Source: Vibrio crassostreae (GTDB taxonomy: Bacteria; Pseudomonadota; Gammaproteobacteria; Enterobacterales; Vibrionaceae). From it: a stretch of 64,000 nucleotides of DNA. Of this stretch, positions 8,475 through 17,566 are shown one piece after another. The notes under the pieces are model-generated. The model was given only the letters and a program-made list of their open reading frames with translations, ran no database searches and had not been told where the DNA came from. Position numbers and translations under genes: made by a program. Positions within the stretch are counted from its first letter, which is position 1. Each line of letters starts with the position of its first letter. The stretch is taken from assembly GCF_024347415.1 (NCBI RefSeq), contig NZ_AP025476.1, forward strand, positions 3,224,001 through 3,288,000. The letters run 5' to 3'.

Positions 8475-9243
8475 GTCACTATCGATGACCAACAAAACCC
8501 TTCCATCGAAACACCCTCACAAGCTGCACACGCATCATTAAAAGCCTCCCTACCACCCTATCTACCTATCTATCAAAGCAACAAAACGTAAACGAGCTGA
8601 GAGACTTGCTAGAAAGAAAATCTAACCTTTAAGTATCGACGCTAAGGTTAATTAAAAAGCAAATATTCATCGCTACTATATTTAGAGAAATACTTAGTCA
8701 CTTATTAGCGTTAATTATATTTAAAGTAATTTACGCTGTAATAAGCAAAGGACTAGTATTGGCTATTTTCATAGAAAACCGGATTAAAACACTCGATTAT
8801 AAAGTGTGACCGCAATAGCTTTATTCGCATTTAAATTGTTAAGAAATAATTAATTTCACATTCAAAATTAAATATATAAATACTAACATTGCATACTTCC
8901 ACCTTAAGCTCATTCCTATCAATAAATTTAATTTGCATATAAAGCCCTAGAATTTCCATTCTAGTAATACGAGTGAAAAAAGTATGCATAATGTTCCCAA
9001 AGAGTTAACTATTTAGAAGGGATAGCCAATAGTTAAAAGTGCATAAAGTTTGTTAAAACCCTTAATTTTAAAGGGCTGAGGGATAAAAAACGATTTGTGA
9101 TAGATCTCTAAGAATACCTGACTAGCAGGCGTAATATTAATTCCAGACAAGAGATATGAATAAATAATTCATTCTTCTCAACTGAAAATAAATAATTACT
9201 CTTAGCGATAAAAGTAATTCAAATATATAAGAGAGAGACGATC
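8475..9243. other. Long A+T-rich spacer before arcA
   Basis: No credible ORF is visible on either strand. Structure present: an 11-bp stem with one mismatch at 8707-8737; a 7-bp hairpin CTAGAAT-TTCC-ATTCTAG at 8947-8964, enclosed by outer arms GCATACTT (8891-8898) and AAGTATGC (8980-8987); a CRP-like site TGTGATAGATCTCTAA at 9096-9111; and ARG-like boxes near 9157-9200. No intrinsic terminator was seen inside. It may be a complex promoter plus leader for arcACB. Confidence 0.6.
9157..9200. promoter_or_regulatory. ARG-like boxes upstream of arcA
   Basis: TGAATAAATAATTCA (9157-9171) has both ArgR half-sites intact but with a 5-bp rather than 4-bp centre. A degraded second copy follows at 9183-9200. 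ArgR boxes normally occur as adjacent pairs. They lie 45-85 bp before the arcA start, near where a promoter is expected. Confidence 0.35.
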
Positions 9244-10467
9244 ATGAGTAAGTTCTATGTAGGTTCTGAAATAGGTCAATTACGCCGCGTTCTAGTTCAC
9301 CGTCCAAGACGCGCACTGACTCACCTAACACCCTCTAACTGTCACGATTTACTATTTGATGACGTACTGGCTGTTGAGCGTGCAGGTAAAGAGCATGACG
9401 CATTTACTCAAACGCTACGTGATCAAGGTGTTGAAGTTCTTCTTCTTACTGACCTACTAGCGGACACGCTAGCAGTGCCAGAAGCGAAAGATTGGCTTTT
9501 GAATCATCAAGTTTCTGATTACCGCTTAGGCAAAACTTTTGCTAACGACGTGCGCTGCTACTTGGGCGACTTACCAAACCTAGAGCTAGCAAAAATCCTA
9601 ACGGGCGGCCTGTCTTACGCTGAGATGCCAATGAAATCATCTTCAATGATGCAAGGCATGCACGCACCAACTGACTTCATTATCGAACCTCTACCAAACC
9701 ACCTATTTACTCGTGACACATCTTGCTGGGTATATGGCGGTGTATCAATCAACCCAATGGCGAAACCTGCTCGTCAACGTGAAACCAACCACGTTCGCGC
9801 TATTTACCGCTGGCACCCAACATTCGCAGGCCAAGACTTCATCAAATACTTCGGCGATGAAGAAAACATCAGCTACGACAACTCAACGATTGAAGGCGGT
9901 GACGTTCTTGTTATCGGTCGTGGCACAGTGCTTATCGGTATGTCTGAGCGTACAACAGCACAAGGTGTTGAGCACTTAGCATCTAGCCTATTCAAACACG
10001 GTCAAGCGAAACAAGTTATCGCAATGCAGCTACCAAAACACCGCTCTTGCATGCACCTAGACACCGTGATGACACACATGAACGAAGATACGTTCTCTGT
10101 TTACCCTGAAGTGGTGAGTAAAGACGTGCAGTGCTGGAACTTAACTGGCGATGAGTCTGGTGCGGTAAAAGTGAAAGAGGAAGGCTACTTCGTAACGGCT
10201 ATCGAAAAAGCATTGGGCGTAGACAAGTTAAACCTAATCACGACTGGTGGTGACAACTTCCATGCAGAACGTGAGCAGTGGAACGATGCAAACAACGTTC
10301 TAACGGTTAAACCTGGCGTCGTGATTGGCTACGAAGGCAACACATACACCAATGAAAAATACGACAAAGCAGGCATCACAGTTCTTCCGATTCCAGGCGA
10401 TGAACTTGGCCGCGGTCGCGGTGGCGCACGCTGCATGAGCTGCCCAATTGAACGTGATGGTATCTAA
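9244..10467 (+). CDS. arcA: Arginine deiminase
   Basis: Hydrolyses L-arginine to citrulline and ammonia, the first step of the anaerobic, ATP-yielding ADI pathway. The 407 residues match the family. Visible guanidino-modifying motifs are NHLFTRDTS (Asp), STIEGGDVL (Glu), CMHLDTV (His) and the C-terminal RGGARCMSC with nucleophile Cys397. GAGAGAGAC precedes the ATG by about 3-11 bases. arcC follows after 72 bp, then the carbamoyltransferase. The long A+T-rich upstream region suggests control by arginine, oxygen and perhaps catabolite state. Confidence 0.97.
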   Translation: MSKFYVGSEIGQLRRVLVHRPRRALTHLTPSNCHDLLFDDVLAVERAGKEHDAFTQTLRDQGVEVLLLTDLLADTLAVPEAKDWLLNHQVSDYRLGKTFANDVRCYLGDLPNLELAKILTGGLSYAEMPMKSSSMMQGMHAPTDFIIEPLPNHLFTRDTSCWVYGGVSINPMAKPARQRETNHVRAIYRWHPTFAGQDFIKYFGDEENISYDNSTIEGGDVLVIGRGTVLIGMSERTTAQGVEHLASSLFKHGQAKQVIAMQLPKHRSCMHLDTVMTHMNEDTFSVYPEVVSKDVQCWNLTGDESGAVKVKEEGYFVTAIEKALGVDKLNLITTGGDNFHAEREQWNDANNVLTVKPGVVIGYEGNTYTNEKYDKAGITVLPIPGDELGRGRGGARCMSCPIERDGI

Positions 10468-10482
10468 TCACTAAGACGAAAC

Positions 10483-10520
10483 GGCCAAGTTGAACGATCT
10501 TAAATCATCTCAGCTTGGCC
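10483..10520 (+). other. Intercistronic hairpin arcA-arcC
   Basis: GGCCAAGTTGA (10483-10493) pairs with TCAGCTTGGCC (10510-10520) over 11 positions with one G-U pair and a 16-nt loop. No T-run follows. It probably protects or processes the arcA mRNA 3' end rather than terminating it. Confidence 0.6.
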
Positions 10521-10539
10521 AAAATGAGAGAACACAATT

Positions 10540-11451
10540 ATGACTAAGCAAACTGTTGTTGTCGCACTCGGTGGTAATGCCCTACTTCGTCGCGGTGAGC
10601 CGTTAGAAGCCGATGTTCAACGCCGTAATATTGAAACAGCTGTTAAAACCATCTCTGAAATTGCGAAAGTGTACAACGTGGTTCTAGTACACGGTAATGG
10701 CCCACAAGTTGGTTTACTTGCTCTGCAAGGTTTGGAATACAAAAAAGTAAATCCGTACCCGCTAGATGTGTTGGGCAGTGAGACTCAAGGCATGATCGGC
10801 TACATGCTGATGCAAGAGTTCAAGAACTACCTGCCTAACCGCAACATCTCATGCATGTTGACGCAAATGACGGTTGATCCAAATGATCCTGCATTTGCGG
10901 ATCCAACCAAACCGATTGGTCCGATTTACGAAGAAGCTGAAGCGCGTGAATTGGCAGAGAAATTCCACTGGATCGTCAAACCCGACGGCCAACATTTCCG
11001 TCGCGTAGTACCAAGCCCACGCCCTACTGGCATTGTTGAGCACGAAGCGATCACCCAGCTTATCGATGCAGGCCACTTAGTGATTTGTACTGGCGGCGGC
11101 GGTATCCCAGTGAAAAAAGAAAATGGCAAATTAGTGGGTGTGGAAGCGGTTATTGACAAAGACATGTCAGCGGCTTTCTTGGCGAAACAACTGGATGCGG
11201 ATGCACTGCTTATTTTAACCGACGCGGACGCTGTTTACCTTGATTGGGGCAAACCGACTCAACACGCATTGCGCAGCACCACGCCAAGCGAGTTAGCAAT
11301 GTTCGAATTCGATGCGGGTTCAATGGGGCCAAAAATCGAAGCATCGTGCGAATTCATTGAGCAAGGCGGCAAGGTTGTGGGTATCGGCGCACTCGAAGAT
11401 GGCTTGCAAATCCTGCAAGGCCAAGCGGGTACCAATATCACCAAAGGTTAA
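10540..11451 (+). CDS. arcC: Carbamate kinase
   Basis: Transfers phosphate from carbamoyl phosphate to ADP, the ATP-yielding last step of the ADI pathway. The 303 residues have normal length. The amino acid kinase fold is shown by VVALGGNALLRRGEP at the N-terminus, VLVHGNGPQVG, TGGGGIPV and the ILTDADAVYLDWG block. SD GAGAG lies about 10 bases before ATG. It sits in the arcA-arcC-argF gene run, with hairpins in both flanking spacers. Confidence 0.96.
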   Translation: MTKQTVVVALGGNALLRRGEPLEADVQRRNIETAVKTISEIAKVYNVVLVHGNGPQVGLLALQGLEYKKVNPYPLDVLGSETQGMIGYMLMQEFKNYLPNRNISCMLTQMTVDPNDPAFADPTKPIGPIYEEAEARELAEKFHWIVKPDGQHFRRVVPSPRPTGIVEHEAITQLIDAGHLVICTGGGGIPVKKENGKLVGVEAVIDKDMSAAFLAKQLDADALLILTDADAVYLDWGKPTQHALRSTTPSELAMFEFDAGSMGPKIEASCEFIEQGGKVVGIGALEDGLQILQGQAGTNITKG

Positions 11452-11535
11452 CGCACAAATAAGTTTCTATGTCCTTGTAAACACAGAATCAAATGAAACA
11501 AACAGAACCGAACAAATTTAACTAAATATTGAATC

Positions 11536-11575
11536 GCACTTTCTTGAATTTTCTTTCCCTGTAACAAGAAAGCGC
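11536..11575 (+). other. Intercistronic hairpin arcC-argF
   Basis: CTTTCTTG (11539-11546) pairs with CAAGAAAG (11565-11572), extended by two further pairs past one mismatch, with an 18-nt loop. No T-run follows, so read-through into the carbamoyltransferase gene is expected. The rest of the 147-bp spacer shows nothing recognisable. Confidence 0.5.
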
Positions 11576-11598
11576 CTAAATCTAAGAAGGAATACATC

Positions 11599-12609
11599 AT
11601 GGCTTTTAACCTACGCAATCGTAACTTCCTAAAACTACTAGATTTCACTCCACGCGAAATTCAACACTTGTTAGATCTTTCTATGGAGCTAAAAAAAGCG
11701 AAGTACAACGGTTACGAACAGCCAACACTGACTGGCAAAAACATCGCACTTATCTTTGAGAAAACCTCAACTCGTACTCGCTGTGCATTTGAAGTTGCTG
11801 CATTCGACCAAGGTGCTCGAGTTTCTTACTTAGGCCCATCTGGCTCTCAAATTGGCCACAAAGAATCAATGAAAGATACCGCTCGCGTTCTTGGCCGTAT
11901 GTACGATGGCATTGAATACCGCGGCTTCGGTCAAGAGATCGTTGAAGAGCTAGGCGCTTACGCTGGCGTACCAGTATGGAATGGCCTGACTGACGAATTC
12001 CACCCAACACAAATCCTGGCTGACTTCCTAACTATGACGGAATACGGCCGTGGTAAACAACTGCATGAAATCAGCTTTGCTTACCTAGGTGATGCTCGTA
12101 ACAACATGGGTAACTCTCTAATGGTTGGCGCTGCGAAAATGGGCATGGACATTCGCCTTGTTGCTCCAAAACAATTCTGGCCACAAGAAGAGCTATTAGC
12201 TGAATGTCGTGAAATTGCTGAACACACAGGCGGCAAAATCACGCTAACAGAAGATGTTCAAGAAGGCGTGCAAGGTTGTGACTTCCTATACACCGATGTT
12301 TGGGTATCGATGGGCGAAGCAAAAGAAGCGTGGGCTGAGCGCATCAACCTAATGATGCCTTACCAAGTCAACATGGACATGATCAAAGCGACTGGCAACC
12401 CACATGTGAAATTCATGCACTGCCTACCGGCTTTCCACGGCGAAGATACCACCGTAGGCAAACAACTTGCTGCTGAATATCCACAACTAAAAGACGGCGT
12501 TGAAGTGACAGATGAAGTGGTTGAGTCTGAATACTCTATCGTGTTCGACGAAGCTGAAAACCGCATGCACACCATCAAAGCAGTAATGGTTGCGACACTA
12601 GGCAGCTAA
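11599..12609 (+). CDS. argF: Ornithine carbamoyltransferase
   Basis: Interconverts ornithine plus carbamoyl phosphate and citrulline plus phosphate. Position after arcA-arcC implies the catabolic role (arcB), phosphorolysing citrulline. Annotation pipelines often call it argF. The 336 residues contain the carbamoyl-phosphate site [16 protein letters not shown] and the ornithine-binding [10 protein letters not shown] loop. SD AAGGAA lies about 8 bases before ATG. Sequence alone does not settle anabolic versus catabolic use; a 336-residue chain suits the catabolic type. Five 8-bp tandem repeats start inside its stop codon. Confidence 0.95.
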   Translation: MAFNLRNRNFLKLLDFTPREIQHLLDLSMELKKAKYNGYEQPTLTGKNIALIFEKTSTRTRCAFEVAAFDQGARVSYLGPSGSQIGHKESMKDTARVLGRMYDGIEYRGFGQEIVEELGAYAGVPVWNGLTDEFHPTQILADFLTMTEYGRGKQLHEISFAYLGDARNNMGNSLMVGAAKMGMDIRLVAPKQFWPQEELLAECREIAEHTGGKITLTEDVQEGVQGCDFLYTDVWVSMGEAKEAWAERINLMMPYQVNMDMIKATGNPHVKFMHCLPAFHGEDTTVGKQLAAEYPQLKDGVEVTDEVVESEYSIVFDEAENRMHTIKAVMVATLGS

Positions 12610-12647
12610 TAAGTTAATAAGTTAATAAGTTAATAAGTTAATAAGTT
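12608..12647 (+). repeat. Five tandem copies of AATAAGTT
   Basis: Perfect 8-bp repeat, five units, beginning within the argF stop codon. Each unit read in frame gives TAA-rich sequence. It is a likely slippage-prone microsatellite in the 3' untranslated region. Confidence 0.95.
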
Positions 12648-12649
12648 AA

Positions 12650-12752
12650 GCACTCACTTGTTCGCAAGACGTTGACAAGTTAAGTGCAATAACAGGGAAA
12701 TGCGGGTGGCGTTCTTGGGATTTTGACCTTGGATAAAACCCGCATTTTTTTT
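12650..12752 (+). terminator. Tandem hairpins terminating the arc operon
   Basis: A first hairpin at 12650-12687 (GCACT...AGTGC outer, ACTTGT/ACAAGT inner) precedes the terminator. The terminator stem is AAATGCGGGT (12698-12707) with ACCCGCATTT (12738-12747), ending in eight T residues (12745-12752). Confidence 0.85.
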
Positions 12753-12880
12753 CATGTACTAGAAAGGATTATTACCTGAAAAAACCTGAGATTCGCAGTT
12801 CCGACAAAGGCTTAAATGAAAGCTAAAAACGGACGCAATTCCGCATAAAAATCCATTAAATGAATACTTTACAGAAAGTA

Positions 12881-12908
12881 TTGCATGGTCTTTTTATCTG
12901 AGTATAAT
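12881..12908 (+). promoter_or_regulatory. Predicted pyrBI promoter
   Basis: Perfect -10 TATAAT at 12903-12908 with a weak -35 TTGCAT at 12881-12886 and 16-bp spacing. It lies 31 bp before the leader-peptide ATG. The rest of the 12753-12880 stretch shows no other feature. Confidence 0.65.
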
Positions 12909-12938
12909 CCTCCGCAATTTGTCTAAAGAGAGCAAAAA

Positions 12939-13046
12939 ATGAACCGCAATTCTGTCGCACATAATTGTCAAACCACACGCCAAAGAGTGGCGTTGGTGTC
13001 ATTTTTATTTTGCTCTATTGATCGTTTCGAAGCCTCCTATTTTTAG
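12939..13046 (+). CDS. pyrL: pyrBI leader peptide (PyrL-like, 35 residues)
   Basis: Short ORF starting [10 protein letters not shown] and ending FEASYF, with AAGAGAG SD about 6 bases before ATG. Its position and layout match the enterobacterial pyrBI attenuator: a pause hairpin (12977-12982 with 12988-12993), a U-rich coding tract at about 13002-13012, and a stop codon inside the terminator loop and stem. When UTP is low, polymerase stalls in the U tract and the coupled ribosome disrupts the terminator. The peptide itself need not be functional or conserved. Confidence 0.8.
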   Translation: MNRNSVAHNCQTTRQRVALVSFLFCSIDRFEASYF

Positions 13047-13059
13047 GGGGCTTTTTTTT
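13030..13059 (+). terminator. pyrBI attenuator terminator
   Basis: AAGCCTCCT (13030-13038) pairs with AGGGGGCTT (13045-13053) with one G-U pair and a 6-nt loop, then eight T residues. The leader-peptide stop lies at the loop/right-arm junction, so a translating ribosome would block folding. It ends 39 bp before pyrB. Confidence 0.9.
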
Positions 13060-13098
13060 GTCCGCAATTTGACTGTATGCATAGAAGGAAGACCCGTT

Positions 13099-14028
13099 AT
13101 GGCGCATTCGTTATTTAACAAGCACATCATCTCCATACCTGAGCTCACTCGTAATGAACTAGAGCTTATCGTCGACACAGCAGCAAGACTCAAGGCCGAG
13201 CCAAACCCAGAGTTGCTGAAAAATAAAGTCGTTGCGAGCTGCTTCTTTGAGCCTTCAACTCGAACTCGTCTTTCATTTGAAACCGCCGTTCAACGCCTTG
13301 GTGGCACGGTCATCGGCTTTGATAATGGCGGTAACACATCACTGGCGAAAAAAGGCGAAACGCTTGCCGACTCAGTGCAGGTTATTTCATCTTACGTGGA
13401 TGCCTTTGTGATGCGTCACCCACAAGAAGGCGCAGCACGTTTAGCGTCTGAATTCTCTAACGGTGTTCCGGTGGTAAATGGCGGCGATGGTGCCAACCAA
13501 CACCCAACTCAGACCTTGCTGGATCTGTTCTCGATTTACGAAACGCAGGGCACGCTTGATAACCTCAATGTCGCATTCGTCGGCGACCTAAAATATGGCC
13601 GTACTGTGCACTCACTAACCCAAGCGCTATCAAAATTCAATAACGTACGTTTCTTCTTTATCGCACCAGAAGTATTAGAGATGCCAGATTACATCTGTGA
13701 AGAGCTAGAAGAGATGGGGATCCAATACAGCACTCACAGCAGCATTGAAGAAGTCGTGCCAGAACTGGATGTTTTATACATGACTCGCGTACAGAAAGAG
13801 CGCTTTGATGCGTCGGAATACGCACACATGAAATCGGCTTACATCCTAACCGCCGATACATTGAAAGACGCTCGTCAAAATATGAAGGTCCTTCACCCAC
13901 TGCCACGCGTCGACGAAATCACCACCGACGTCGATAAAACGCCACACGCTTACTACTTCGAACAGGCTGAAAACGGTGTGTACGCACGTGAAGCTTTATT
14001 AGCCCTAGTTCTAAACGACACTTTATAA
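13099..14028 (+). CDS. pyrB: Aspartate carbamoyltransferase catalytic chain
   Basis: Condenses carbamoyl phosphate and aspartate, the committed step of pyrimidine synthesis. The 309 residues match E. coli PyrB length. Active-site blocks are [27 protein letters not shown] and HPLPRVDEI. The frame is open upstream of 13099, but ATG 13099 (MAHSLFNK) has AGAAGGAAG about 9 bases before it and matches family starts. pyrI follows after 15 bp. Expression is controlled by the UTP-sensing attenuator at 12939-13059. Confidence 0.97.
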   Translation: MAHSLFNKHIISIPELTRNELELIVDTAARLKAEPNPELLKNKVVASCFFEPSTRTRLSFETAVQRLGGTVIGFDNGGNTSLAKKGETLADSVQVISSYVDAFVMRHPQEGAARLASEFSNGVPVVNGGDGANQHPTQTLLDLFSIYETQGTLDNLNVAFVGDLKYGRTVHSLTQALSKFNNVRFFFIAPEVLEMPDYICEELEEMGIQYSTHSSIEEVVPELDVLYMTRVQKERFDASEYAHMKSAYILTADTLKDARQNMKVLHPLPRVDEITTDVDKTPHAYYFEQAENGVYAREALLALVLNDTL

Positions 14029-14043
14029 GCAGGAGATATAGTC

Positions 14044-14508
14044 ATGGTTAAACAAACTCAGCTACAAGTAGAAGCGATCCGTAATGGCAGCGTGATTGAC
14101 CACATCCCTGCTCATCTTGGGATTAAAATTCTCAAACTGTTCAAGCTGCATAAAACAGAACAACGCATCACGATGGGCTTAAACCTGCCATCATCAGCGC
14201 TCGGCAACAAAGACCTAATCAAAATTGAGAACATCTTTCTGACCAAGGAACAAGCCAACCAATTGGCTCTGTACGCTCCACAAGCGACAGTGAATCAGAT
14301 TGAAGAGTACAAAGTGGTCAACAAGCTAACCCTTGTGCTGCCAGAACAAATCAACAGTGTGTTCGCCTGCCCAAATAGCAACTGTATTTCACACGGTGAA
14401 CCTGTCGAAAGTAGCTTTAAAGTGCAGCTAAAACACGAAAACGTACAGTTAAAATGTCACTATTGTGAAAAAGTATTCTCTCGCGAGATCATGAGTGAAA
14501 TTCGCTAA
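14044..14508 (+). CDS. pyrI: Aspartate carbamoyltransferase regulatory chain
   Basis: Binds CTP and ATP and assembles with PyrB to give the allosteric dodecamer. The 154 residues have an N-terminal nucleotide-binding domain ([16 protein letters not shown]) and a C-terminal zinc domain with Cys pairs in CPNSNC and CHYC. SD AGGAGA lies 7 bases before ATG. Confidence 0.97.
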   Translation: MVKQTQLQVEAIRNGSVIDHIPAHLGIKILKLFKLHKTEQRITMGLNLPSSALGNKDLIKIENIFLTKEQANQLALYAPQATVNQIEEYKVVNKLTLVLPEQINSVFACPNSNCISHGEPVESSFKVQLKHENVQLKCHYCEKVFSREIMSEIR

Positions 14509-14738
14509 CCCTTAGCGGTATTACCTTCGCAACAAAAACCACTAAAGTAACATGGATATTTATTCCCAAGCCGGAATAAATATCCATTAGCCAAAGAATA
14601 AAACCCCAAAATAAAAGCAACAAACCAGAATATTATTTGGTGATCGCCTTCAAAAAGATAACTATCCTTTAGTGGTAGACTCAATGCATAGATGATCATA
14701 CATCTCGCATACCCTTCCTTCTCTACTTCGGGATTCAT
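14505..14738 (-). CDS. Possible small membrane protein, unrecognised
   Basis: A 77-residue minus-strand ORF in the pyrI-argR spacer overlaps the pyrI stop. An internal Met at residue 14 is an alternative start. It has one hydrophobic stretch (about residues 37-57, [21 protein letters not shown] region) and a Cys-containing tail. SD support is weak: AAGGAAGGG lies about 12 bases before the second Met. Part of it is encoded by a perfect 15-bp hairpin, which argues that the DNA may serve structure instead. I do not recognise the protein. Confidence 0.2.
   Translation of the reverse strand: MNPEVEKEGYARCMIIYALSLPLKDSYLFEGDHQIIFWFVAFILGFYSLANGYLFRLGNKYPCYFSGFCCEGNTAKG
14552..14587. repeat. 15-bp perfect hairpin in the pyrI-argR spacer
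   Basis: ATGGATATTTATTCC (14552-14566) and its exact complement (14573-14587) flank a CAAGCC loop with no T-run. Outer 10-bp arms ACCACTAAAG (14538-14547) and CTTTAGTGGT (14667-14676) enclose it, giving a 139-bp foldback unit. Confidence 0.75.
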
Positions 14739-14834
14739 CGGTAAGCCTAATTAATAATCGTACTCTACGGCTTTGGGAGTGCGTTCTGCGCTATGGACAA
14801 GCGATATCCACACGTTGACCTTAAGGAGTTGTTC

Positions 14835-15323
14835 ATGAACGAAATCACTGAGCACGGTTGCTTGTATTCAGCTGAAGATAAAACACTGACTGCGGCGTGC
14901 AAACGCTTACTACAACAACAAAGCTTCTCGACCCAAAATCAACTGCGCGAGAAACTGGTCGAGATCGGTTATACAGGCATTAGCCAATCGACTGTCTCTC
15001 GCATTTTGTCACAGCTTGGCGTTGTCAAAATTCAGAATGCCTGTGGTAAAAAGGTTTACTGCATTACAGTTGAAAGCGCGCCTGTGCGTGTCGATGCCTC
15101 CATCTCATCGCAAATCGAATTAATTACTCACAACCAAGCGATGGTGATCGTCAAAACAAACCCTGGTTGTGCGCAGTTGGTCGCAAGGTTAGTCGATATC
15201 GACCCACATACAGAGATTATCGGTACTGTTGGCGGCAATGACACTGTGCTCATTATTCCAAAAGATACGATGAACATTGATGCTTGCGAACAAGTAGTAA
15301 GAGCACGCTTAGGTGTTGCCTAA
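14835..15323 (+). CDS. ArgR-family transcriptional regulator (ADI-linked paralogue)
   Basis: Arginine-responsive hexameric DNA-binding family. An N-terminal winged helix contains SQSTVSR, and the C-terminal oligomerisation/ligand domain contains PGCAQLVARL and GTVGGNDTVLI. In E. coli ArgR the ligand loop has the Asp128-Asp129 pair; here it reads Asn-Asp, so effector binding may differ. I chose ATG 14835 (MNEITEHG, 162 residues) because AAGGAG lies 6 bases upstream; ATG 14793 in frame lacks an SD. Vibrios usually carry the main argR beside mdh, so this copy next to the arc genes is probably a dedicated regulator of them. Confidence 0.85.
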   Translation: MNEITEHGCLYSAEDKTLTAACKRLLQQQSFSTQNQLREKLVEIGYTGISQSTVSRILSQLGVVKIQNACGKKVYCITVESAPVRVDASISSQIELITHNQAMVIVKTNPGCAQLVARLVDIDPHTEIIGTVGGNDTVLIIPKDTMNIDACEQVVRARLGVA

Positions 15324-15498
15324 ATGTCTTACTGGCAAGGGCTGTTCACTGCAGTTGCGCAGCTAACCCTCTCTCGACTGCCTAGCAAAGTGGCTCACCC
15401 GCCCTAGCGGATATTTGCTGGTCGATGAAACTAATCACAAACTATTACGGTCTGATTGAGTTAAGATACCTTCAACTCTAATTTGATGACTAAATAGT

Positions 15499-17364
15499 AT
15501 GCGACGACTTGCCACATTACTTTTTGTTTGTGTTTCCCTGTTCACCCAGCCTGCGTGGGCGCTTTTTGGAAATGACAACGCCGAGCCAAGCTTCGGAGGC
15601 AATAACAACGGTTTTGTCCCTGTAGACCAAGCTTTCCCTTTCAATTACTACCAGCAAGACGGCAAGGTGCTTCTCGACTGGCAAGTAAAAGAAGGCTACT
15701 ACCTCTACCAACATAGCCTCTCTTTCACTGGGCAAAATATCGCGATCGGTAACGTTGAATTAGAAGATGGTAAGCCACACCAAGATGAATTCTTTGGTGA
15801 GGTGAGCATTTATACCCAGCCGCTATTCGTTCAAGTTCCCCTACAGAGTTACCAAGATGGCTCACAGCTGATCGTTAAATATCAAGGCTGTGCGGATGCG
15901 GGTTTCTGCTATCCACCCGAAACTCGAATCATCGACATTGAACCATTTGCGGCTACAGATTTTGGTTCTGGTTCAGGCGACTCTCAAGCTAATGCGTTAT
16001 CGCAAGAGTCATCGGCTGCAAACAATGAAACCGATGTTTCAACGCAACAAGCTTCTCTAAAAGCAGACGTTGCAACTAACACCACTCCACAATCAAGTGC
16101 ACCCGTTTCAAAAGAAGTGAGCCTAGCCGATAAGCTCGGTGACAGTTGGTGGACGCCATTATTATTCTTAGCACTTGGTGTTGGCTTAGCCTTTACACCG
16201 TGTGTTCTGCCGATGTACCCAATTCTAACGGGTATCGTTTTAGGTGGCGGCAAGCTCAGCCAAGGTCGTGCGCTGATGTTGTCGTTCATCTATGTGCAAG
16301 GTATGGCGCTAACCTACACCCTGTTAGGTTTAGTGGTTGCCTCTGCAGGTATGCAGTTCCAAGCGGCGATGCAACACCCTTACGTATTGATTGCGTTGAG
16401 CGTTCTATTCGTGGCGTTAGCCATGTCGATGTTTGGCGTTTATAACCTGCAACTGCCAAGCAGCATTCAAACTTGGCTCAACAACCAAAGTAACAAGCAA
16501 CAAGGTGGCAATACCTTGGGCGTGTTCGCGATGGGTGCTATCTCTGGCTTGGTGTGTTCGCCTTGTACCACAGCGCCACTATCGGGTGCGCTGTTGTATG
16601 TGGCTCAAAGTGGTGACCTGTTTACTGGCGCGATCGCTCTATACTCATTGGCGATGGGTATGGGTATCCCGCTGATCTTAGTTGCGGTATTTGGTAATAA
16701 GCTACTACCGAAAGCGGGCAGCTGGATGGACAAGGTAAAAATCGTATTCGGCTTTATCTTGCTGGCAGCACCAATCTTCCTGCTAGAGCGTATTATCCCT
16801 GAGTTATGGGCAACCGTACTTTGGTCTGGCCTTGGCTTCATCGCCTTCGGTTGGCTGTACCACAGCAAGAATGCACTGCCATTCGGCGGCTGGAAGCAAA
16901 GTGCGGTCGGTATCATCGCAATGCTTGGCTTGTTTGCTTCCGCACAGCCTGCATTGAACTATTGGTTTGCGGAGAAGAGCGTAACGGTAGAACAACAGCA
17001 TATCCAATTTGCACGCATCAATACCGTTGAAGAGCTAGAAATCCAGCTCATCGAAGCGAAAAAGCTGGGTAAACCAGTGATGCTCGATTTCTACGCAGAT
17101 TGGTGTGTGGCGTGTAAAGAGTTCGAGAAGTACACCTTCCATCAAGCTGATGTTGAGAACAAACTTTCTGACTTCGTACTGCTTCAGGCTGACGTAACAA
17201 GAAACATGCCTCAAGATATTGAACTGCTTAAACAATTACAGGTACTCGGCTTACCAACGATTGAGTTTTGGGATGGCGAGGGTAACCATGTTCCAAATGC
17301 TCGTGTCACTGGTTTTATGCCTGCCGATGTATTCTTAAAACACATGCAAGACCACCAGCTATAA
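15499..17364 (+). CDS. dsbD: Thiol:disulfide interchange protein DsbD
   Basis: Transfers electrons from cytoplasmic thioredoxin across the inner membrane to periplasmic DsbC/DsbG and cytochrome c maturation. The 621 residues show a signal peptide (residues 1-22, ending near AWA) and a periplasmic alpha domain with paired Cys in [11 protein letters not shown]. The central helices carry the Cys pair in [10 protein letters not shown] and GLVCSPCTT, and the C-terminal gamma thioredoxin domain has WCVACK. All three redox pairs are intact. No strong SD is visible. It lies alone between the ArgR paralogue and crbR and ends at a strong terminator. Confidence 0.95.
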   Translation: MRRLATLLFVCVSLFTQPAWALFGNDNAEPSFGGNNNGFVPVDQAFPFNYYQQDGKVLLDWQVKEGYYLYQHSLSFTGQNIAIGNVELEDGKPHQDEFFGEVSIYTQPLFVQVPLQSYQDGSQLIVKYQGCADAGFCYPPETRIIDIEPFAATDFGSGSGDSQANALSQESSAANNETDVSTQQASLKADVATNTTPQSSAPVSKEVSLADKLGDSWWTPLLFLALGVGLAFTPCVLPMYPILTGIVLGGGKLSQGRALMLSFIYVQGMALTYTLLGLVVASAGMQFQAAMQHPYVLIALSVLFVALAMSMFGVYNLQLPSSIQTWLNNQSNKQQGGNTLGVFAMGAISGLVCSPCTTAPLSGALLYVAQSGDLFTGAIALYSLAMGMGIPLILVAVFGNKLLPKAGSWMDKVKIVFGFILLAAPIFLLERIIPELWATVLWSGLGFIAFGWLYHSKNALPFGGWKQSAVGIIAMLGLFASAQPALNYWFAEKSVTVEQQHIQFARINTVEELEIQLIEAKKLGKPVMLDFYADWCVACKEFEKYTFHQADVENKLSDFVLLQADVTRNMPQDIELLKQLQVLGLPTIEFWDGEGNHVPNARVTGFMPADVFLKHMQDHQL

Positions 17365-17397
17365 CGACGACATTCGTCTAAATACAAGCTCTAACGC

Positions 17398-17441
17398 AAG
17401 CCGCACTGCTCCTCATAACGAGATGGCAGTGCGGCTTTTTT
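17398..17441 (+). terminator. Terminator of dsbD
   Basis: Twelve-base-pair stem AAGCCGCACTGC / GCAGTGCGGCTT (17398-17409, 17426-17437) and six T residues. Confidence 0.93.
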
Positions 17442-17450
17442 GTGATTATA

Positions 17451-17501
17451 GGAAACGCTTTCCAAGAACAGGGATAAAAGTCGATATGGTTCAGACTTTT
17501 A
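17451..17501. promoter_or_regulatory. Operator-like repeats upstream of crbR
   Basis: GGAAA-CGC-TTTCC (17451-17463) is a LacI-type-looking palindrome. TAAAAGTC (17475-17482) and GACTTTTA (17494-17501) form an 8-bp inverted repeat with an 11-nt gap. Both lie 66-116 bp before crbR. Binding proteins are unknown. Confidence 0.4.
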
Positions 17502-17566
17502 ATGCATAGATATTGTCCACATACTCAATCAGGATGATAATAAATATTAACTAAATTGTTAAAAGT

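Noticed and set aside
9061..9155. TPP-riboswitch-like words (GGGCTGAGGG and ACCTGA...AGGCG) before arcA
   Set aside because: Spacing and the conserved thi-box core are missing and the gene has no link with thiamine; the likeness is superficial.
13018..13098. Upstream in-frame extension of pyrB through the attenuator
   Set aside because: It would be translated from inside the terminator, lacks an SD, and is not family sequence. ATG 13099 has a good SD.
14505..14738. Integron cassette or toxin gene in the pyrI-argR spacer
   Set aside because: No attC-like ends or partner gene; only a weak small ORF over a hairpin.
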